34,214 nt of DNA from Candidatus Zixiibacteriota bacterium (lineage in GTDB: Bacteria > Zixibacteria > MSB-5A5 > GN15 > FEB-12), in the NCBI GenBank assembly GCA_034439475.1, contig JAWXAN010000013.1:1-34214 (forward strand). Reading direction: 5' to 3'. A program made the translations under genes and the position numbers. The first letter of the stretch is position 1; every line of letters begins with the position of its first letter. This document shows, piece by piece, positions 15,406 through 23,602 of this stretch. The notes under the pieces are model-generated. The model was given only the letters and a program-made list of their open reading frames with translations. It was not told the origin of the DNA and made no database searches.

Positions 15406-18036
15406 CTACTTTACCGCCTCCGACAGATACCGCAGCACTGATGCACTTTCTCGCCCCCGCAGATCAAGACATTCTTCAACACTTTCCGTCACCCGCAAAA
15501 GGCGCAACTCCGTTCCTTCGACCCGATGTTCCGGTTGAGCAAAAAATTCATGAGCCTTATCAAGTCTCGCTCTTGAACACCCCCCTGCATAACGTGTCAG
15601 TGACGCCAGCGAGCTTGGCGGAATTCTTGCGGCAATGTCGTCATAGTGGCGCATCATCCATTCAAAAATCATGTCTCTGTGCGCATCAGAAATAGCGGCA
15701 ATTGAAAACGGAATTGTAAAACGCTCCTGCGGCCTGAGCGGCCCGGTCAGCGTGTATTCCAGCGCTTTGTCTAGAATCCGCCCATTCCGAAACGCGCTGA
15801 GAGTCGATAAATACTGCGAACGCTCGCTTGGGATCGTCGCCGTTTCAAAACGCAAGCGGAGCGTGTCCCAGAGAATGCTGTCTCCGGTTGTAGCCGCAAT
15901 GTCTAAGAATGTAGAAATGAGCGAAGGGTCAATATCCGACTTGCCAGCAAGGTAGAGGTCCGCCATTGAATCGGCATAAGCGATAAGGGACTGGTCCTTT
16001 CCATCAATAGCCAGTGTCGAAATGAGAAATGGCCGAATTCGTGAAACGGTCTCGGGCTCGTTTGTTTTGGCTGACAAACCAATATGCTGAAGCGACGGTG
16101 CGAATATTTTCTGCAAAAATGGCGCAAAGGATAGTTCATCTGCATCCGATATGAACGCCGCATCAACCGTTTCAATACCGTCCAGCACCGCCTCGATTAT
16201 CGCCGGGTCATGATCTGACGAGAAATTGTACAACGCTTTTACATACTGATCGCCGCCAATCCCTCCGGCATCGAGCATGGCCGATAGATTATTAATAAAC
16301 CCAATCTTGTCTCGCGTTGAGAGCAATGTAAACGATCCGGCGATAGCCTCAAGTTGTTTCGGAGCAACCCACCAGCGATAATATCCGCCGGCATCGGCTG
16401 TTGGCAAAACCCACTGAACAGAACCATCGTTCGGCAATTTGAATGATTGTTTTTTTTCAGTCAAAAGCAGGCTATGCGTGCGGACTGAGTTCCCATCGTA
16501 ATACTTGACCGTCATTGGCACTTGCCAAACCAGAGTCGAAGCATATCCGACGGTGTCGCCGTAGTTGGAAAAGCGGCTTTGGTTGATCTCGATTTCTCCT
16601 GTCGATGTCATGTTTACCGAAATCAACGGCACTCCGGGCTGCTCTATAAATGTATTCATGGTTGGTCCAATCTCTCTGCCTGAGGCCTCGGACAATGCCG
16701 CCCAAAGATCATCGGCGGTTGCATTCCCCCAAGCATGCTTTTTCAGATAGAGCCGTATTCCCTTTTGAAAGAGATCGGCCCCCATCCATTCCTCAAACAT
16801 CATGAGCACAGCCTGCCCTTTGTTGTAGATGACGCCTATATTTGACAAAAGATTATCGGTCGAGCCGGTCGGCTGGCGGATTTGTTGTGTCGACGGACGG
16901 GCGTCGCCATTCATGGCGCCGTGTATACTGCCAATTTCATTGAGGCCAACTTCGTATTCCGGAAAAACCTCATCGCATACTTTGTTTCCCATCCAGGTCG
17001 CAAATGATTCATTGAGCCATAAATCATCCCACCAGGCCATAGTCACAAGGTCGCCAAACCACATGTGCGCCAGTTCATGGGCGATTACGCCAGCAGTGCT
17101 GCGACGTTGGCTGAGAGTCAATTTCTGTGGATCGCGAAGGAGGATCGTCTCGCGAAATGTAATAGCTCCGGCATTTTCCATCGCCCCTGCCCAGAATTCC
17201 GGTACCGCGATAAGATCCAGCTTATCATACGGATAAGGGGAATCGAAATACTTTTCGAATGCAGCCATAAGCGGCGGTGTGGTTTTTATGGAAAAGTCTG
17301 TCAGACCAAGCTTCCCTTTGACCGTCACAATCCGTGTCGGGATTTTCATCCCCGGAACGTTGACTGTCTCAAGCGGGCCAGTCGCAATCGCAACAAGATA
17401 GGTGGGAAGAGGTTTGGTTTCACGAAAAACGACCGTTTTCCAGCCGTCTTTGCTTGACTCTTTTTCAATAGATGTATTGGCGATGGCGAGATGTTCTTGA
17501 GGAACTTTGAGAGTCACCGAAAATGGAATTTTGAAAATCGGTTCGTCAAAACAGGGAAATGCTTTGCGGGCATCATTTTCCTCGAACTGGGTGAAGGTAT
17601 AGCCGTTTCCTTCGGTCACGACTCGATATAATCCGACAGCCTGTGTGTCAAAAGCATTTGTGAAGTCGATTGTCAGACTGTATTTGCCAAGTGCCAATGG
17701 CACCGCGCAATGCACACTGACCAACCCGTTTTCACCTCGTGTGAAACTATTCGCGATACTTTTCTTATTGTGTTTGAGTGAGAGTGAGTCAAATTGTATT
17801 CGCTCGGCATGGAACGAAAAGCTGTCGGTGACGGCTTTAACCTCAAGGTCTATGAGTGTCGAGCCAGAATAATCCGAAGTATCTGCATTGATAGTCAGCA
17901 TGACCGTTTGGTTGGTCGGCACAACATCCATGGCGAGTTGTCTGGCCTGCGCAAAATCGTCTATGACAAGCAGGACAGGGACGAGGCGAAGAATTAGCCA
18001 AATATGTTTGGCGGACTGTGATCGAGGTGATAGCAT
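15406..18036 (-). CDS. Exported M1-family zinc aminopeptidase
   Basis: The protein has 876 residues from ATG 18036, with AGAGG four bases upstream. A TTG-started extension to 18054 is less likely. The N-terminus is basic then hydrophobic ('SAKHIWLILRLVPVLLVID'), consistent with a signal peptide. The N-terminal beta domain leads to the M1 catalytic domain. The exopeptidase motif GAMEN lies at ~283. The zinc site HELAHMWFGD lies at ~319, and the third ligand is in 'WLNESFATWMG' ~342. 'CFDEPIFKIPF' at ~160-170 and a C-terminal helical ERAP1-like region (~540-870) complete the family layout. M1 enzymes remove N-terminal residues from peptides. Export suggests a role in extracytoplasmic peptide scavenging, which is inferred. 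It is convergent with the TonB receptor operon and divergent from the decarboxylase. Confidence 0.93.
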   Translation of the reverse strand: MLSPRSQSAKHIWLILRLVPVLLVIDDFAQARQLAMDVVPTNQTVMLTINADTSDYSGSTLIDLEVKAVTDSFSFHAERIQFDSLSLKHNKKSIANSFTRGENGLVSVHCAVPLALGKYSLTIDFTNAFDTQAVGLYRVVTEGNGYTFTQFEENDARKAFPCFDEPIFKIPFSVTLKVPQEHLAIANTSIEKESSKDGWKTVVFRETKPLPTYLVAIATGPLETVNVPGMKIPTRIVTVKGKLGLTDFSIKTTPPLMAAFEKYFDSPYPYDKLDLIAVPEFWAGAMENAGAITFRETILLRDPQKLTLSQRRSTAGVIAHELAHMWFGDLVTMAWWDDLWLNESFATWMGNKVCDEVFPEYEVGLNEIGSIHGAMNGDARPSTQQIRQPTGSTDNLLSNIGVIYNKGQAVLMMFEEWMGADLFQKGIRLYLKKHAWGNATADDLWAALSEASGREIGPTMNTFIEQPGVPLISVNMTSTGEIEINQSRFSNYGDTVGYASTLVWQVPMTVKYYDGNSVRTHSLLLTEKKQSFKLPNDGSVQWVLPTADAGGYYRWWVAPKQLEAIAGSFTLLSTRDKIGFINNLSAMLDAGGIGGDQYVKALYNFSSDHDPAIIEAVLDGIETVDAAFISDADELSFAPFLQKIFAPSLQHIGLSAKTNEPETVSRIRPFLISTLAIDGKDQSLIAYADSMADLYLAGKSDIDPSLISTFLDIAATTGDSILWDTLRLRFETATIPSERSQYLSTLSAFRNGRILDKALEYTLTGPLRPQERFTIPFSIAAISDAHRDMIFEWMMRHYDDIAARIPPSSLASLTRYAGGCSRARLDKAHEFFAQPEHRVEGTELRLLRVTESVEECLDLRGRESASVLRYLSEAVK

Positions 18037-18353
18037 GAGGCCTCTTTTCAACAATAAGTTTTTTTCGACAGGTGTATTGTGTTAAGGACGCCGGACTTGG
18101 CTTTTTTGTGTAAACCGAGATAAGACTTTGCTATGTCGGATAATATAGCCATGCTGTGCAATATAGAACTATTCGACACCGTGTCAACGTAGGCCATAAC
18201 TATTAGAAGTAGTTAGTACGCATTCCGGTACATGAGATTACACCGCCAACCGGGGCGGGATGGCCACACCCTCCCCATTATCCGCTTGCCTCATTTGCGT
18301 CACCCGTGTAATTTCCCTCTCTGTAAAGGACACAGCAAACGAAAGTAATCGCC
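18037..18353. other. Divergent promoter region between aminopeptidase and decarboxylase
   Basis: These 317 bases separate two divergent genes and must contain both promoters. I see no gene. A small imperfect dyad (aactattagaagtagtt, around 18198) is present. No consensus promoter pair stands out. Confidence 0.4.
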
Positions 18354-19793
18354 ATGCCGCACCTCGATTTTGATCCCGCCCAACGAATACAGCTCTGGCA
18401 AAAAATTGCCGCTGAAATAGAGCGCTATCGCGCAAGCGTCGACGCGCTTCGTGTATCGCCGATTCTCGAGCCAACCATCGTTCGTGCCCTACTTGAAAAA
18501 CATAGCTTCGAAGAACCGCATTCGCCTGAGTGCGCTGTGGATTTTATTGTAAAATCACTGACCGAACACCAGGTCCACTCATCCCATCGGATGTACTTCG
18601 GGCTGTTCAACCCCTCGCCGACGATGATGGGAATTGCCGCCGACTCGCTTGTGGCCGCTTTCAACCCCCAGCTTGCGGCATGGAGCCACAGTCCATTTGC
18701 AATCGAAACTGAAGGGCATCTTATCAGATCCATCGGAGAAAAGTTTGGTTATCCGACCGGAGACATCGATGGAACATTCACCAGCGGAGGCGCTGAAGCC
18801 AACCATACCGCATTGTTGACCGCCCTTGTCCACACATTCCCGAGCTACCTGTCTCATGGCGCACAGGCGCTCAGAGGCCAGCCGAAAATCTATGTCACCG
18901 CCGAGAGCCACCACTCAACCCTCAAAGCGGCGAGGTGCTCAGGAATTGGAAGCGCGGCTATCTGCGAGATTCCCGTTGATGACGCTCTTGGCATGGACAT
19001 TGACGCTCTCCGCAAACAGATTGCTGTTGATAGATCAAACGGCGAATTGCCGTTCATGGTCATTGGAACCGCGGGAAGCACTCAATCGGGAATTGTCGAT
19101 CCATTCGATAGTTTGGCTGATGTGGCCGCAGAACAAAAACTCTGGCTTCACGCCGATGCTGCCTGGGGCGGCGCGGCGATGCTTGTGCCGGAACTCCAAG
19201 ATCTGTTTTCCGGAATTGAAAGAGCCGACTCGATTACATTTGATGCCCATAAATGGCTTTCGGTTCCTATGGGAGCCGGGCTATTTTTGACCCGCCACAC
19301 AGACATCCTCAGCCGAACATTTGCGATACATACCGGATACATGCCGCGTGATGCCTCGGGACTCGAGGTTATTGACCCGTTTTCACACTCTCTTCAGTGG
19401 TCGCGAAGATTCATAGGGTTAAAAGTATTCATGTCATTGCTTGTCGCCGGATGGGATGGCTATGCTGATGTAATCCGACATCAATGCTCGATGGGCAACC
19501 TGCTTCGTGATGAACTCCATAAATCAAACTGGAAAGTTCTCAACCAGACGAAATTGCCGGTTATATGTTTCGTGGATGGCCAAACAGGCGAAGGTCGTAC
19601 CGAAAGATTCGTCGCAACAGTTGCCCGAAATATTGTTAGATCCGGCGAGGCCTGGATCTCGTCAACCACATTAAACAAGTCAACTCCTGTCCTGAGAGCC
19701 TGTATAACAAACTACGGCACTCAGCCCGCCGATGTAAAAGCTTTGGTTGCGCTTTTGAATCGCGAGCGATTACATTACTTTCAAAAGGCATGA
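18354..19793 (+). CDS. PLP-dependent group II amino-acid decarboxylase-like enzyme
   Basis: The protein has 479 residues. It shows the fold-type I PLP signature of the glutamate/aromatic-amino-acid decarboxylase family: 'GTFTSGGAEANHTALLTAL' (phosphate-binding loop, ~142-160), 'TAESHHSTLKAA' (~183; His stacking on the PLP ring), 'LWLHADAAWGGAA' with D268 contacting the pyridine nitrogen, and 'TFDAHKWLSVP' with K300 as the Schiff-base lysine. N-terminal 'HRMYFGLFNPSPTMMGIAAD' matches the 'H-P-x-F' region of these enzymes. Length is normal for the family. The specific substrate cannot be read from sequence; aromatic amino acids, glutamate and cysteine sulfinate are all possible. The ribosome site is weak (GAAAG eight bases upstream). 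It is followed after 32 bases by a small conserved gene and then a methyltransferase on the same strand. Confidence 0.9.
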   Translation: MPHLDFDPAQRIQLWQKIAAEIERYRASVDALRVSPILEPTIVRALLEKHSFEEPHSPECAVDFIVKSLTEHQVHSSHRMYFGLFNPSPTMMGIAADSLVAAFNPQLAAWSHSPFAIETEGHLIRSIGEKFGYPTGDIDGTFTSGGAEANHTALLTALVHTFPSYLSHGAQALRGQPKIYVTAESHHSTLKAARCSGIGSAAICEIPVDDALGMDIDALRKQIAVDRSNGELPFMVIGTAGSTQSGIVDPFDSLADVAAEQKLWLHADAAWGGAAMLVPELQDLFSGIERADSITFDAHKWLSVPMGAGLFLTRHTDILSRTFAIHTGYMPRDASGLEVIDPFSHSLQWSRRFIGLKVFMSLLVAGWDGYADVIRHQCSMGNLLRDELHKSNWKVLNQTKLPVICFVDGQTGEGRTERFVATVARNIVRSGEAWISSTTLNKSTPVLRACITNYGTQPADVKALVALLNRERLHYFQKA

Positions 19794-19825
19794 GCCAAAG
19801 GACTTTATATTCGGGATAGTATTGA

Positions 19826-20299
19826 ATGGCTGTAACCAAGCAGGAATTTTCGACAACCATAACTTCATTTCTCGATCTCATCGAACAGGAAAGCGATATC
19901 CTGACTGGCAATGAGCGTGAGCTTTCCAATCTTCTGGACAACCTTGCCGTGCTCTATCACCGCCTTACCGCATATTCGAAAGAATACAGTCCAAGCGACA
20001 CCCCAAGACGTGACCAAAATGCTCTCCGCAAATTAATAACGCGTCGCTTTCCCAGTTTTGGCCGCTATCAGGTTTCATCGTCGGTCACCGCAACTCCTAC
20101 TCCTGCGATTATAGAGATAGGGGATTCAATCGATGATATTCTTGACATCACGAATGAACTCTATTCGGTGAATTGGCTTCTTTTGCATAATGGCATCGAA
20201 GAAGCAGCGGAATATTTTGTTGTAAGTTATGACATCCATTGGGGTGAGCATCTTCGCACACTGCAACTGTACATTTACTGCATCAAGCGCGGACTGTGA
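19826..20299 (+). CDS. Small cytoplasmic conserved protein, possibly DUF5063-like
   Basis: The protein has 157 residues and begins 'MAVTKQEFSTTITSFLDLIE'. It is mostly alpha-helical and acidic, with no signal peptide or membrane segment. The conserved-looking parts are the N-terminal helix, the Trp-containing 'YSVNWLLLHNGIEEAAEYF' and the 'DIHWGEHLRTLQLYIY' segment near the C-terminus. This layout resembles the DUF5063 family, which has no established function. The assignment is by memory of the pattern and not certain. The gene lies 32 bases after the decarboxylase and 48 bases before the methyltransferase, all on the plus strand, so they are probably one transcript. The ribosome site is weak. 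Confidence 0.7.
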   Translation: MAVTKQEFSTTITSFLDLIEQESDILTGNERELSNLLDNLAVLYHRLTAYSKEYSPSDTPRRDQNALRKLITRRFPSFGRYQVSSSVTATPTPAIIEIGDSIDDILDITNELYSVNWLLLHNGIEEAAEYFVVSYDIHWGEHLRTLQLYIYCIKRGL

Positions 20300-20347
20300 T
20301 AATACTGGCATTCGCGTTAATAGCATAAAACCGCGCCTATCATTTTT

Positions 20348-21157
20348 ATGACACGCATCTATTCCTATCCGGAAATTTATGATATAGCCTTCCAGGATCG
20401 CCCTCTGTCAGGTGAAGTTGATTTCCTGTTAACAGCTGCCCAAAAATTTCTCAATCGTTCAGTAACATCGGCTCTGGAATTGGCCTGCGGCCCGGGATAT
20501 CATCTGCGTGAACTTGCCGCTCGCAATGTCATCTCCGATGGTCTTGACATCGAACCAGCAATGGTGGCTTATACACAAACTCTCGTTAAAAAACAAAAGC
20601 TGAACAGTCATATTATTGAAGCAGATATGCGATTATTTTCTACACAGCGGCGCTATGATCTCTGTTTTTGCCTGCTTTGCAGTTTTGCGCATTTGCTGTC
20701 AAACGAGGATATCGTATCGCATTTTCATGCGGTTGCTGATTGTCTGGTCGATGGCGGCATCTATATTATTTCGACCGCCCATCCGCGTGATTTTTACAAC
20801 GAGGAATCCGCGCCTGAATCTGTCCAAGAAAACAAAACATGGCTCAGATCCCGCGGAGACCTGATCGTCGAAACCGACTGGGGTGGAAACGACCAACAAT
20901 ACGATCCGCTCACTGAAATTGATGAAATAACGATCACGTTCACAGTTACCAATACCGCGAACGGCGCGGTAGACCGAATTGTTTCAACCGACCACCTTCG
21001 TCGCTGTTCGCTTCAGACCTTTCGCGCCCTGGTTGAACTCTCAGGACAATTCGAGATTGTTGCTGTGTACGGCGATTTTGATGTAAGTGTGCGGCTTGAT
21101 AATTCCGATGATTCAGTCCGCTTTATTCCGGTGTTGAGGAAGATAACTCTTCCATAA
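20348..21157 (+). CDS. Class I SAM-dependent methyltransferase
   Basis: The protein has 269 residues. Motif I is 'ALELACGPGYHLRELAARN' (~39-57). The acidic end of strand 2 follows in 'SDGLDIEPAMVAY', then 'IIEADMRLF' (~94) and 'YDLCFCLLCSFAHLLSNED' as motif IV. 'LVDGGIYIISTAHPRDF' is the strand after helix D. This is the Rossmann-like methyltransferase fold. The N-terminal 'YSYPEIYDIAFQDRP' is typical of small-molecule methyltransferases of the type with an extra beta insertion after motif IV (~160-215 here: 'TDWGGNDQQYDPLTEIDEIT'). The acceptor substrate cannot be inferred. No Shine-Dalgarno is evident before ATG 20348; the preceding run is atcattttt. The upstream gene ends 48 bases before. 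Confidence 0.88.
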   Translation: MTRIYSYPEIYDIAFQDRPLSGEVDFLLTAAQKFLNRSVTSALELACGPGYHLRELAARNVISDGLDIEPAMVAYTQTLVKKQKLNSHIIEADMRLFSTQRRYDLCFCLLCSFAHLLSNEDIVSHFHAVADCLVDGGIYIISTAHPRDFYNEESAPESVQENKTWLRSRGDLIVETDWGGNDQQYDPLTEIDEITITFTVTNTANGAVDRIVSTDHLRRCSLQTFRALVELSGQFEIVAVYGDFDVSVRLDNSDDSVRFIPVLRKITLP

Positions 21158-21661
21158 TATGTCGTTGTGACGAGCGACTTCTTAGGAACGCCCCTTCCGC
21201 GGCGAGCAAGTGTGGCAATCTCATGCCTGCCAGCTGTGGCGGGTTCATTTTCGTCTTAGCTCCGTAGCGATTCCGCAGCGGGTTCGCCGCAGGCGAACGG
21301 TTCAGCGATTCTTTGTTCTATGTCATTCCAGTCCGACGTGGCGGAGAATCCATCTTCTCTGATATTCGTAGGTCAGCGATCACTGTGACCTGACGTCTTT
21401 TCTTCGTCTTGTAGCACGAGTCATTCTTATGCCCCTCGGCCTTCTCTTAATTGAATAGGCCCTCATCCCCCCTCTCTCAGGGGGAGAAGGTAATATCAAA
21501 TCTTAAGATTTGTCGTTGCGAGGAGCGTACTTTCCCATCTCTCATTCAGCTCTTTCGCAAAAAAGAGATTGACGAAACCCAAAATTATGCTAATAATACA
21601 ACGTCACGATTAACTTCTTTGTGGTTTCATGCTGTACGGCCAGTCTTGACAGGAGCGGAAG
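21158..21661. repeat. 504-base intergenic region of decayed repeats
   Basis: No gene is supported. The region carries degenerate pieces of dispersed repeats that recur near 31.2-31.8 kb. Examples are 'tgtcattcca' at 21321 followed by agaatccatcttctctgatattcgtaggtc (compare 31198-31232), 'gtgacctgacg' near 21385 (compare 31311), and 'ggcaatctcat' at 21213 (compare 31567). It also holds a perfect hairpin, gttcgcc/ggcgaac (21282-21298), and a C-run/G-run hairpin (ccccc...ggggg) near 21466-21485. The final part contains the AGGAG ribosome site for rmuC. Confidence 0.6.
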
Positions 21662-23059
21662 GTGTCTATACTCGTTACATCAATCATTATTCTCGCCTGC
21701 GCCGCTGTGGCATCGTTTGTGACATGGCTTCTTTCAAAGAGCCGAGCGACTGCTGCCGAAGCGAAAGTCAGCGAGTTGCGTCAGCAGATAGAGATTGCCG
21801 CCAAAGATTTCGGCACTATCCGTGAGAGACTCACAACGGCCGAGATTCTTCAGGCAAAAGCCGAAACAAAAGCCGAAGAAACTCAAAAACACCTTCAGGA
21901 ACAACTTGCGCTTCTTGATGACGCCAAAACTAAACTTGCCGATACTTTTACATCACTCGCATCCGAAGCCTTAACCAAAAATAACAAAGATTTTCTCTCG
22001 CTGGCTGATCAATCATTCAAAGTCCTTGAAAAAGGAGCGCAGACTGAATTGGAGGCCCGTAAAGCGGCAATCGCAGAGTTGATCCTGCCTCTCTCTGAAT
22101 CACTGAATAAATATCAGAAGGAAAGCACTCACCTTGAAGAGAAACGTCAAAAAGACTATGGAACGGTCAATGAGCAGTATCGCACCCTTGCGGAGGGCGT
22201 TTCCAAGTTACAAAATGAAACATTCAAACTCAGCTCCGCGCTTAAATCTCCGACCGTTCGCGGACGCTGGGGTGAAATAGCTCTTCGACGAACCGTCGAG
22301 TTGGCCGGGATGTCCAATCATTGCGATTTTATCGAGCAGGGATCAGTGGCAACCGAAGACGGACGCCTCCGTCCGGATATGGTTGTGAATCTTCCAGCAG
22401 GACGCCAAATAATTGTCGATTCCAAGGTTCCGCTCAGCGCCTTCCAGGAAGCGCTTGAAGCTCAGACCGATGAAGCGCGCAAATCCTCGCTGGTTCGATA
22501 CGCGCAACAGATAAAAGTCCATGTCTCAAAATTGGCAGCTAAAGATTATGCAAGCCAGTATCCGGCTTCGGCCGGCTTTGTGGTCATGTTCATTCCGAAC
22601 GATTCATTTCTTTCTGCCGCCGCTGAGCAGGACCCCTTGCTGATTGAAAGCGCGCTCGCGCAGGGAATTGTCATCACCACTCCGACAACATTAATCGCTC
22701 TCTTTCGCGCGGTTGAGATGGGGTGGCGGCAGGAATCGCTTGCGAAAAACGCCCAGGAAATAAGCCGTCTTGGACAGGATTTGCATGACCGATTTGCGAC
22801 CGCCTTCGACCATTTTGGCCAGGTCGGGAAATATCTTGATAGCGCTGTCGGCTCTTTCAATTTGTCGGTGAGGTCATTTGAAAGCCGCCTCTTTCCTGCC
22901 GCAAGAAAATTCAAAGAACTTGGCGCGAGTGGAAAAAAAGAGATTCCTGAACTCGCTCAGATCGGCCAGACTCCTCTGAAGCTTGAAAATATATCAGCGG
23001 TCGAGCCGGTTACTCTCGAACTGATCCCTGACAAAATCAACGGCGACAGATTACATTAA
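21662..23059 (+). CDS. rmuC: RmuC-family DNA recombination-limiting protein
   Basis: The protein has 465 residues, starting at GTG 21662 with AGGAG six bases upstream, a clear start. An N-terminal membrane anchor ('ILVTSIIILACAAVASFVTWL', ~3-23) is followed by a long coiled coil (~30-190, rich in A, E, K and Q). The RmuC core is at ~195-400: 'SPTVRGRWGEIALRRTVELAG', 'RLRPDMVVNLPAGRQIIVDS' followed by KVPL (a PD-(D/E)xK nuclease-like site near 240-256), 'FVVMFIPNDSFLSAA' and 'ATPTTLIALFRAV'-type segment 'VITTPTTLIALFRAVEMGW'. RmuC limits inversion at short inverted repeats in E. coli. Length and order match the family. The membrane-protein gene follows 41 bases after the stop, likely in the same transcript. 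Confidence 0.95.
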   Translation: MSILVTSIIILACAAVASFVTWLLSKSRATAAEAKVSELRQQIEIAAKDFGTIRERLTTAEILQAKAETKAEETQKHLQEQLALLDDAKTKLADTFTSLASEALTKNNKDFLSLADQSFKVLEKGAQTELEARKAAIAELILPLSESLNKYQKESTHLEEKRQKDYGTVNEQYRTLAEGVSKLQNETFKLSSALKSPTVRGRWGEIALRRTVELAGMSNHCDFIEQGSVATEDGRLRPDMVVNLPAGRQIIVDSKVPLSAFQEALEAQTDEARKSSLVRYAQQIKVHVSKLAAKDYASQYPASAGFVVMFIPNDSFLSAAAEQDPLLIESALAQGIVITTPTTLIALFRAVEMGWRQESLAKNAQEISRLGQDLHDRFATAFDHFGQVGKYLDSAVGSFNLSVRSFESRLFPAARKFKELGASGKKEIPELAQIGQTPLKLENISAVEPVTLELIPDKINGDRLH

Positions 23060-23100
23060 TGGAACAGAAGAACCTAATCCGATAGAGGAGATCTGGTGTA

Positions 23101-23477
23101 ATGCTACGATCAATCGCCGCTGTTATCGCAGGCTATTTTGTGATGGTTGCTCTGACTGGCCTTTTTTTCTCGTTCTGCCAACTGTTTTCCCCGATGCTTT
23201 CCCTGAGCCGAATGCATTTCCACGAATAAGCGTCGCTGTTTTGATAATTGTTGTCGGCTTTTTTGTGGCGCTTGCCGGCGGCTATGTCACGGCATTGACC
23301 GCTCGTGGCAGCATTCAACAACACATTTTTGCGCTGGCCGGACTGATTGTATTGGGAAGCATTGCGACGATAATATTCGACAAGGCAGATCAACCGATCT
23401 GGTATCAGTTGTCGCTTTTGTTCGCTGGTGCGCTTGGGGCGTTGGCTGGTGGGCGATTGCGAAAGAGTGCGATATAA
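23101..23477 (+). CDS. Four-helix membrane protein interrupted by a -1 shift at a T7 tract
   Basis: ATG 23101 follows AGAGGAG by ten bases. The zero frame gives only 42 residues (stop 23227-23229), ending as a single membrane segment. The frame that carries on to 23477 is -1 to it, and the two join at the T7 run 23162-23168. One extra base, or a -1 slip on U-UUU-UUC, gives a 125-residue protein. Its segments read 'AAVIAGYFVMVALTG', 'ISVAVLIIVVGFFVALAGGY', 'HIFALAGLIVLGSIATIIF' and 'YQLSLLFAGALGALAGG', four membrane helices. The reading continues without stops through the junction region ('LVLPTVFPDAFPEPNAFPRI'), so the downstream part looks maintained. I do not recognise the family. The cause may be a sequencing indel, a recent mutation or recoding. 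It lies 41 bases after rmuC. Confidence 0.65.
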
Positions 23478-23481
23478 GTAG

Positions 23482-23506
23482 GGCGGGGAAGTCTGTCCGC
23501 CCCGCC
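23482..23506. terminator. GC-rich hairpin between convergent genes
   Basis: ggcgggg (23482-23488) pairs with ccccgcc (23500-23506) over an eleven-base loop, directly after the membrane-protein stop and ~100 bases from the end of the opposing gene. There is no T-run on either side, so it may be a repeat palindrome rather than an efficient terminator. Confidence 0.4.
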
Positions 23507-23602
23507 ACAGCGGGCAGGCGCGGAGGGTCGTGCTTCAGAAGACACTCCTCACAACGACTCATCGGAATGTTACCCAAGCGAACCGAACCGAATGCTGACC
23601 GC

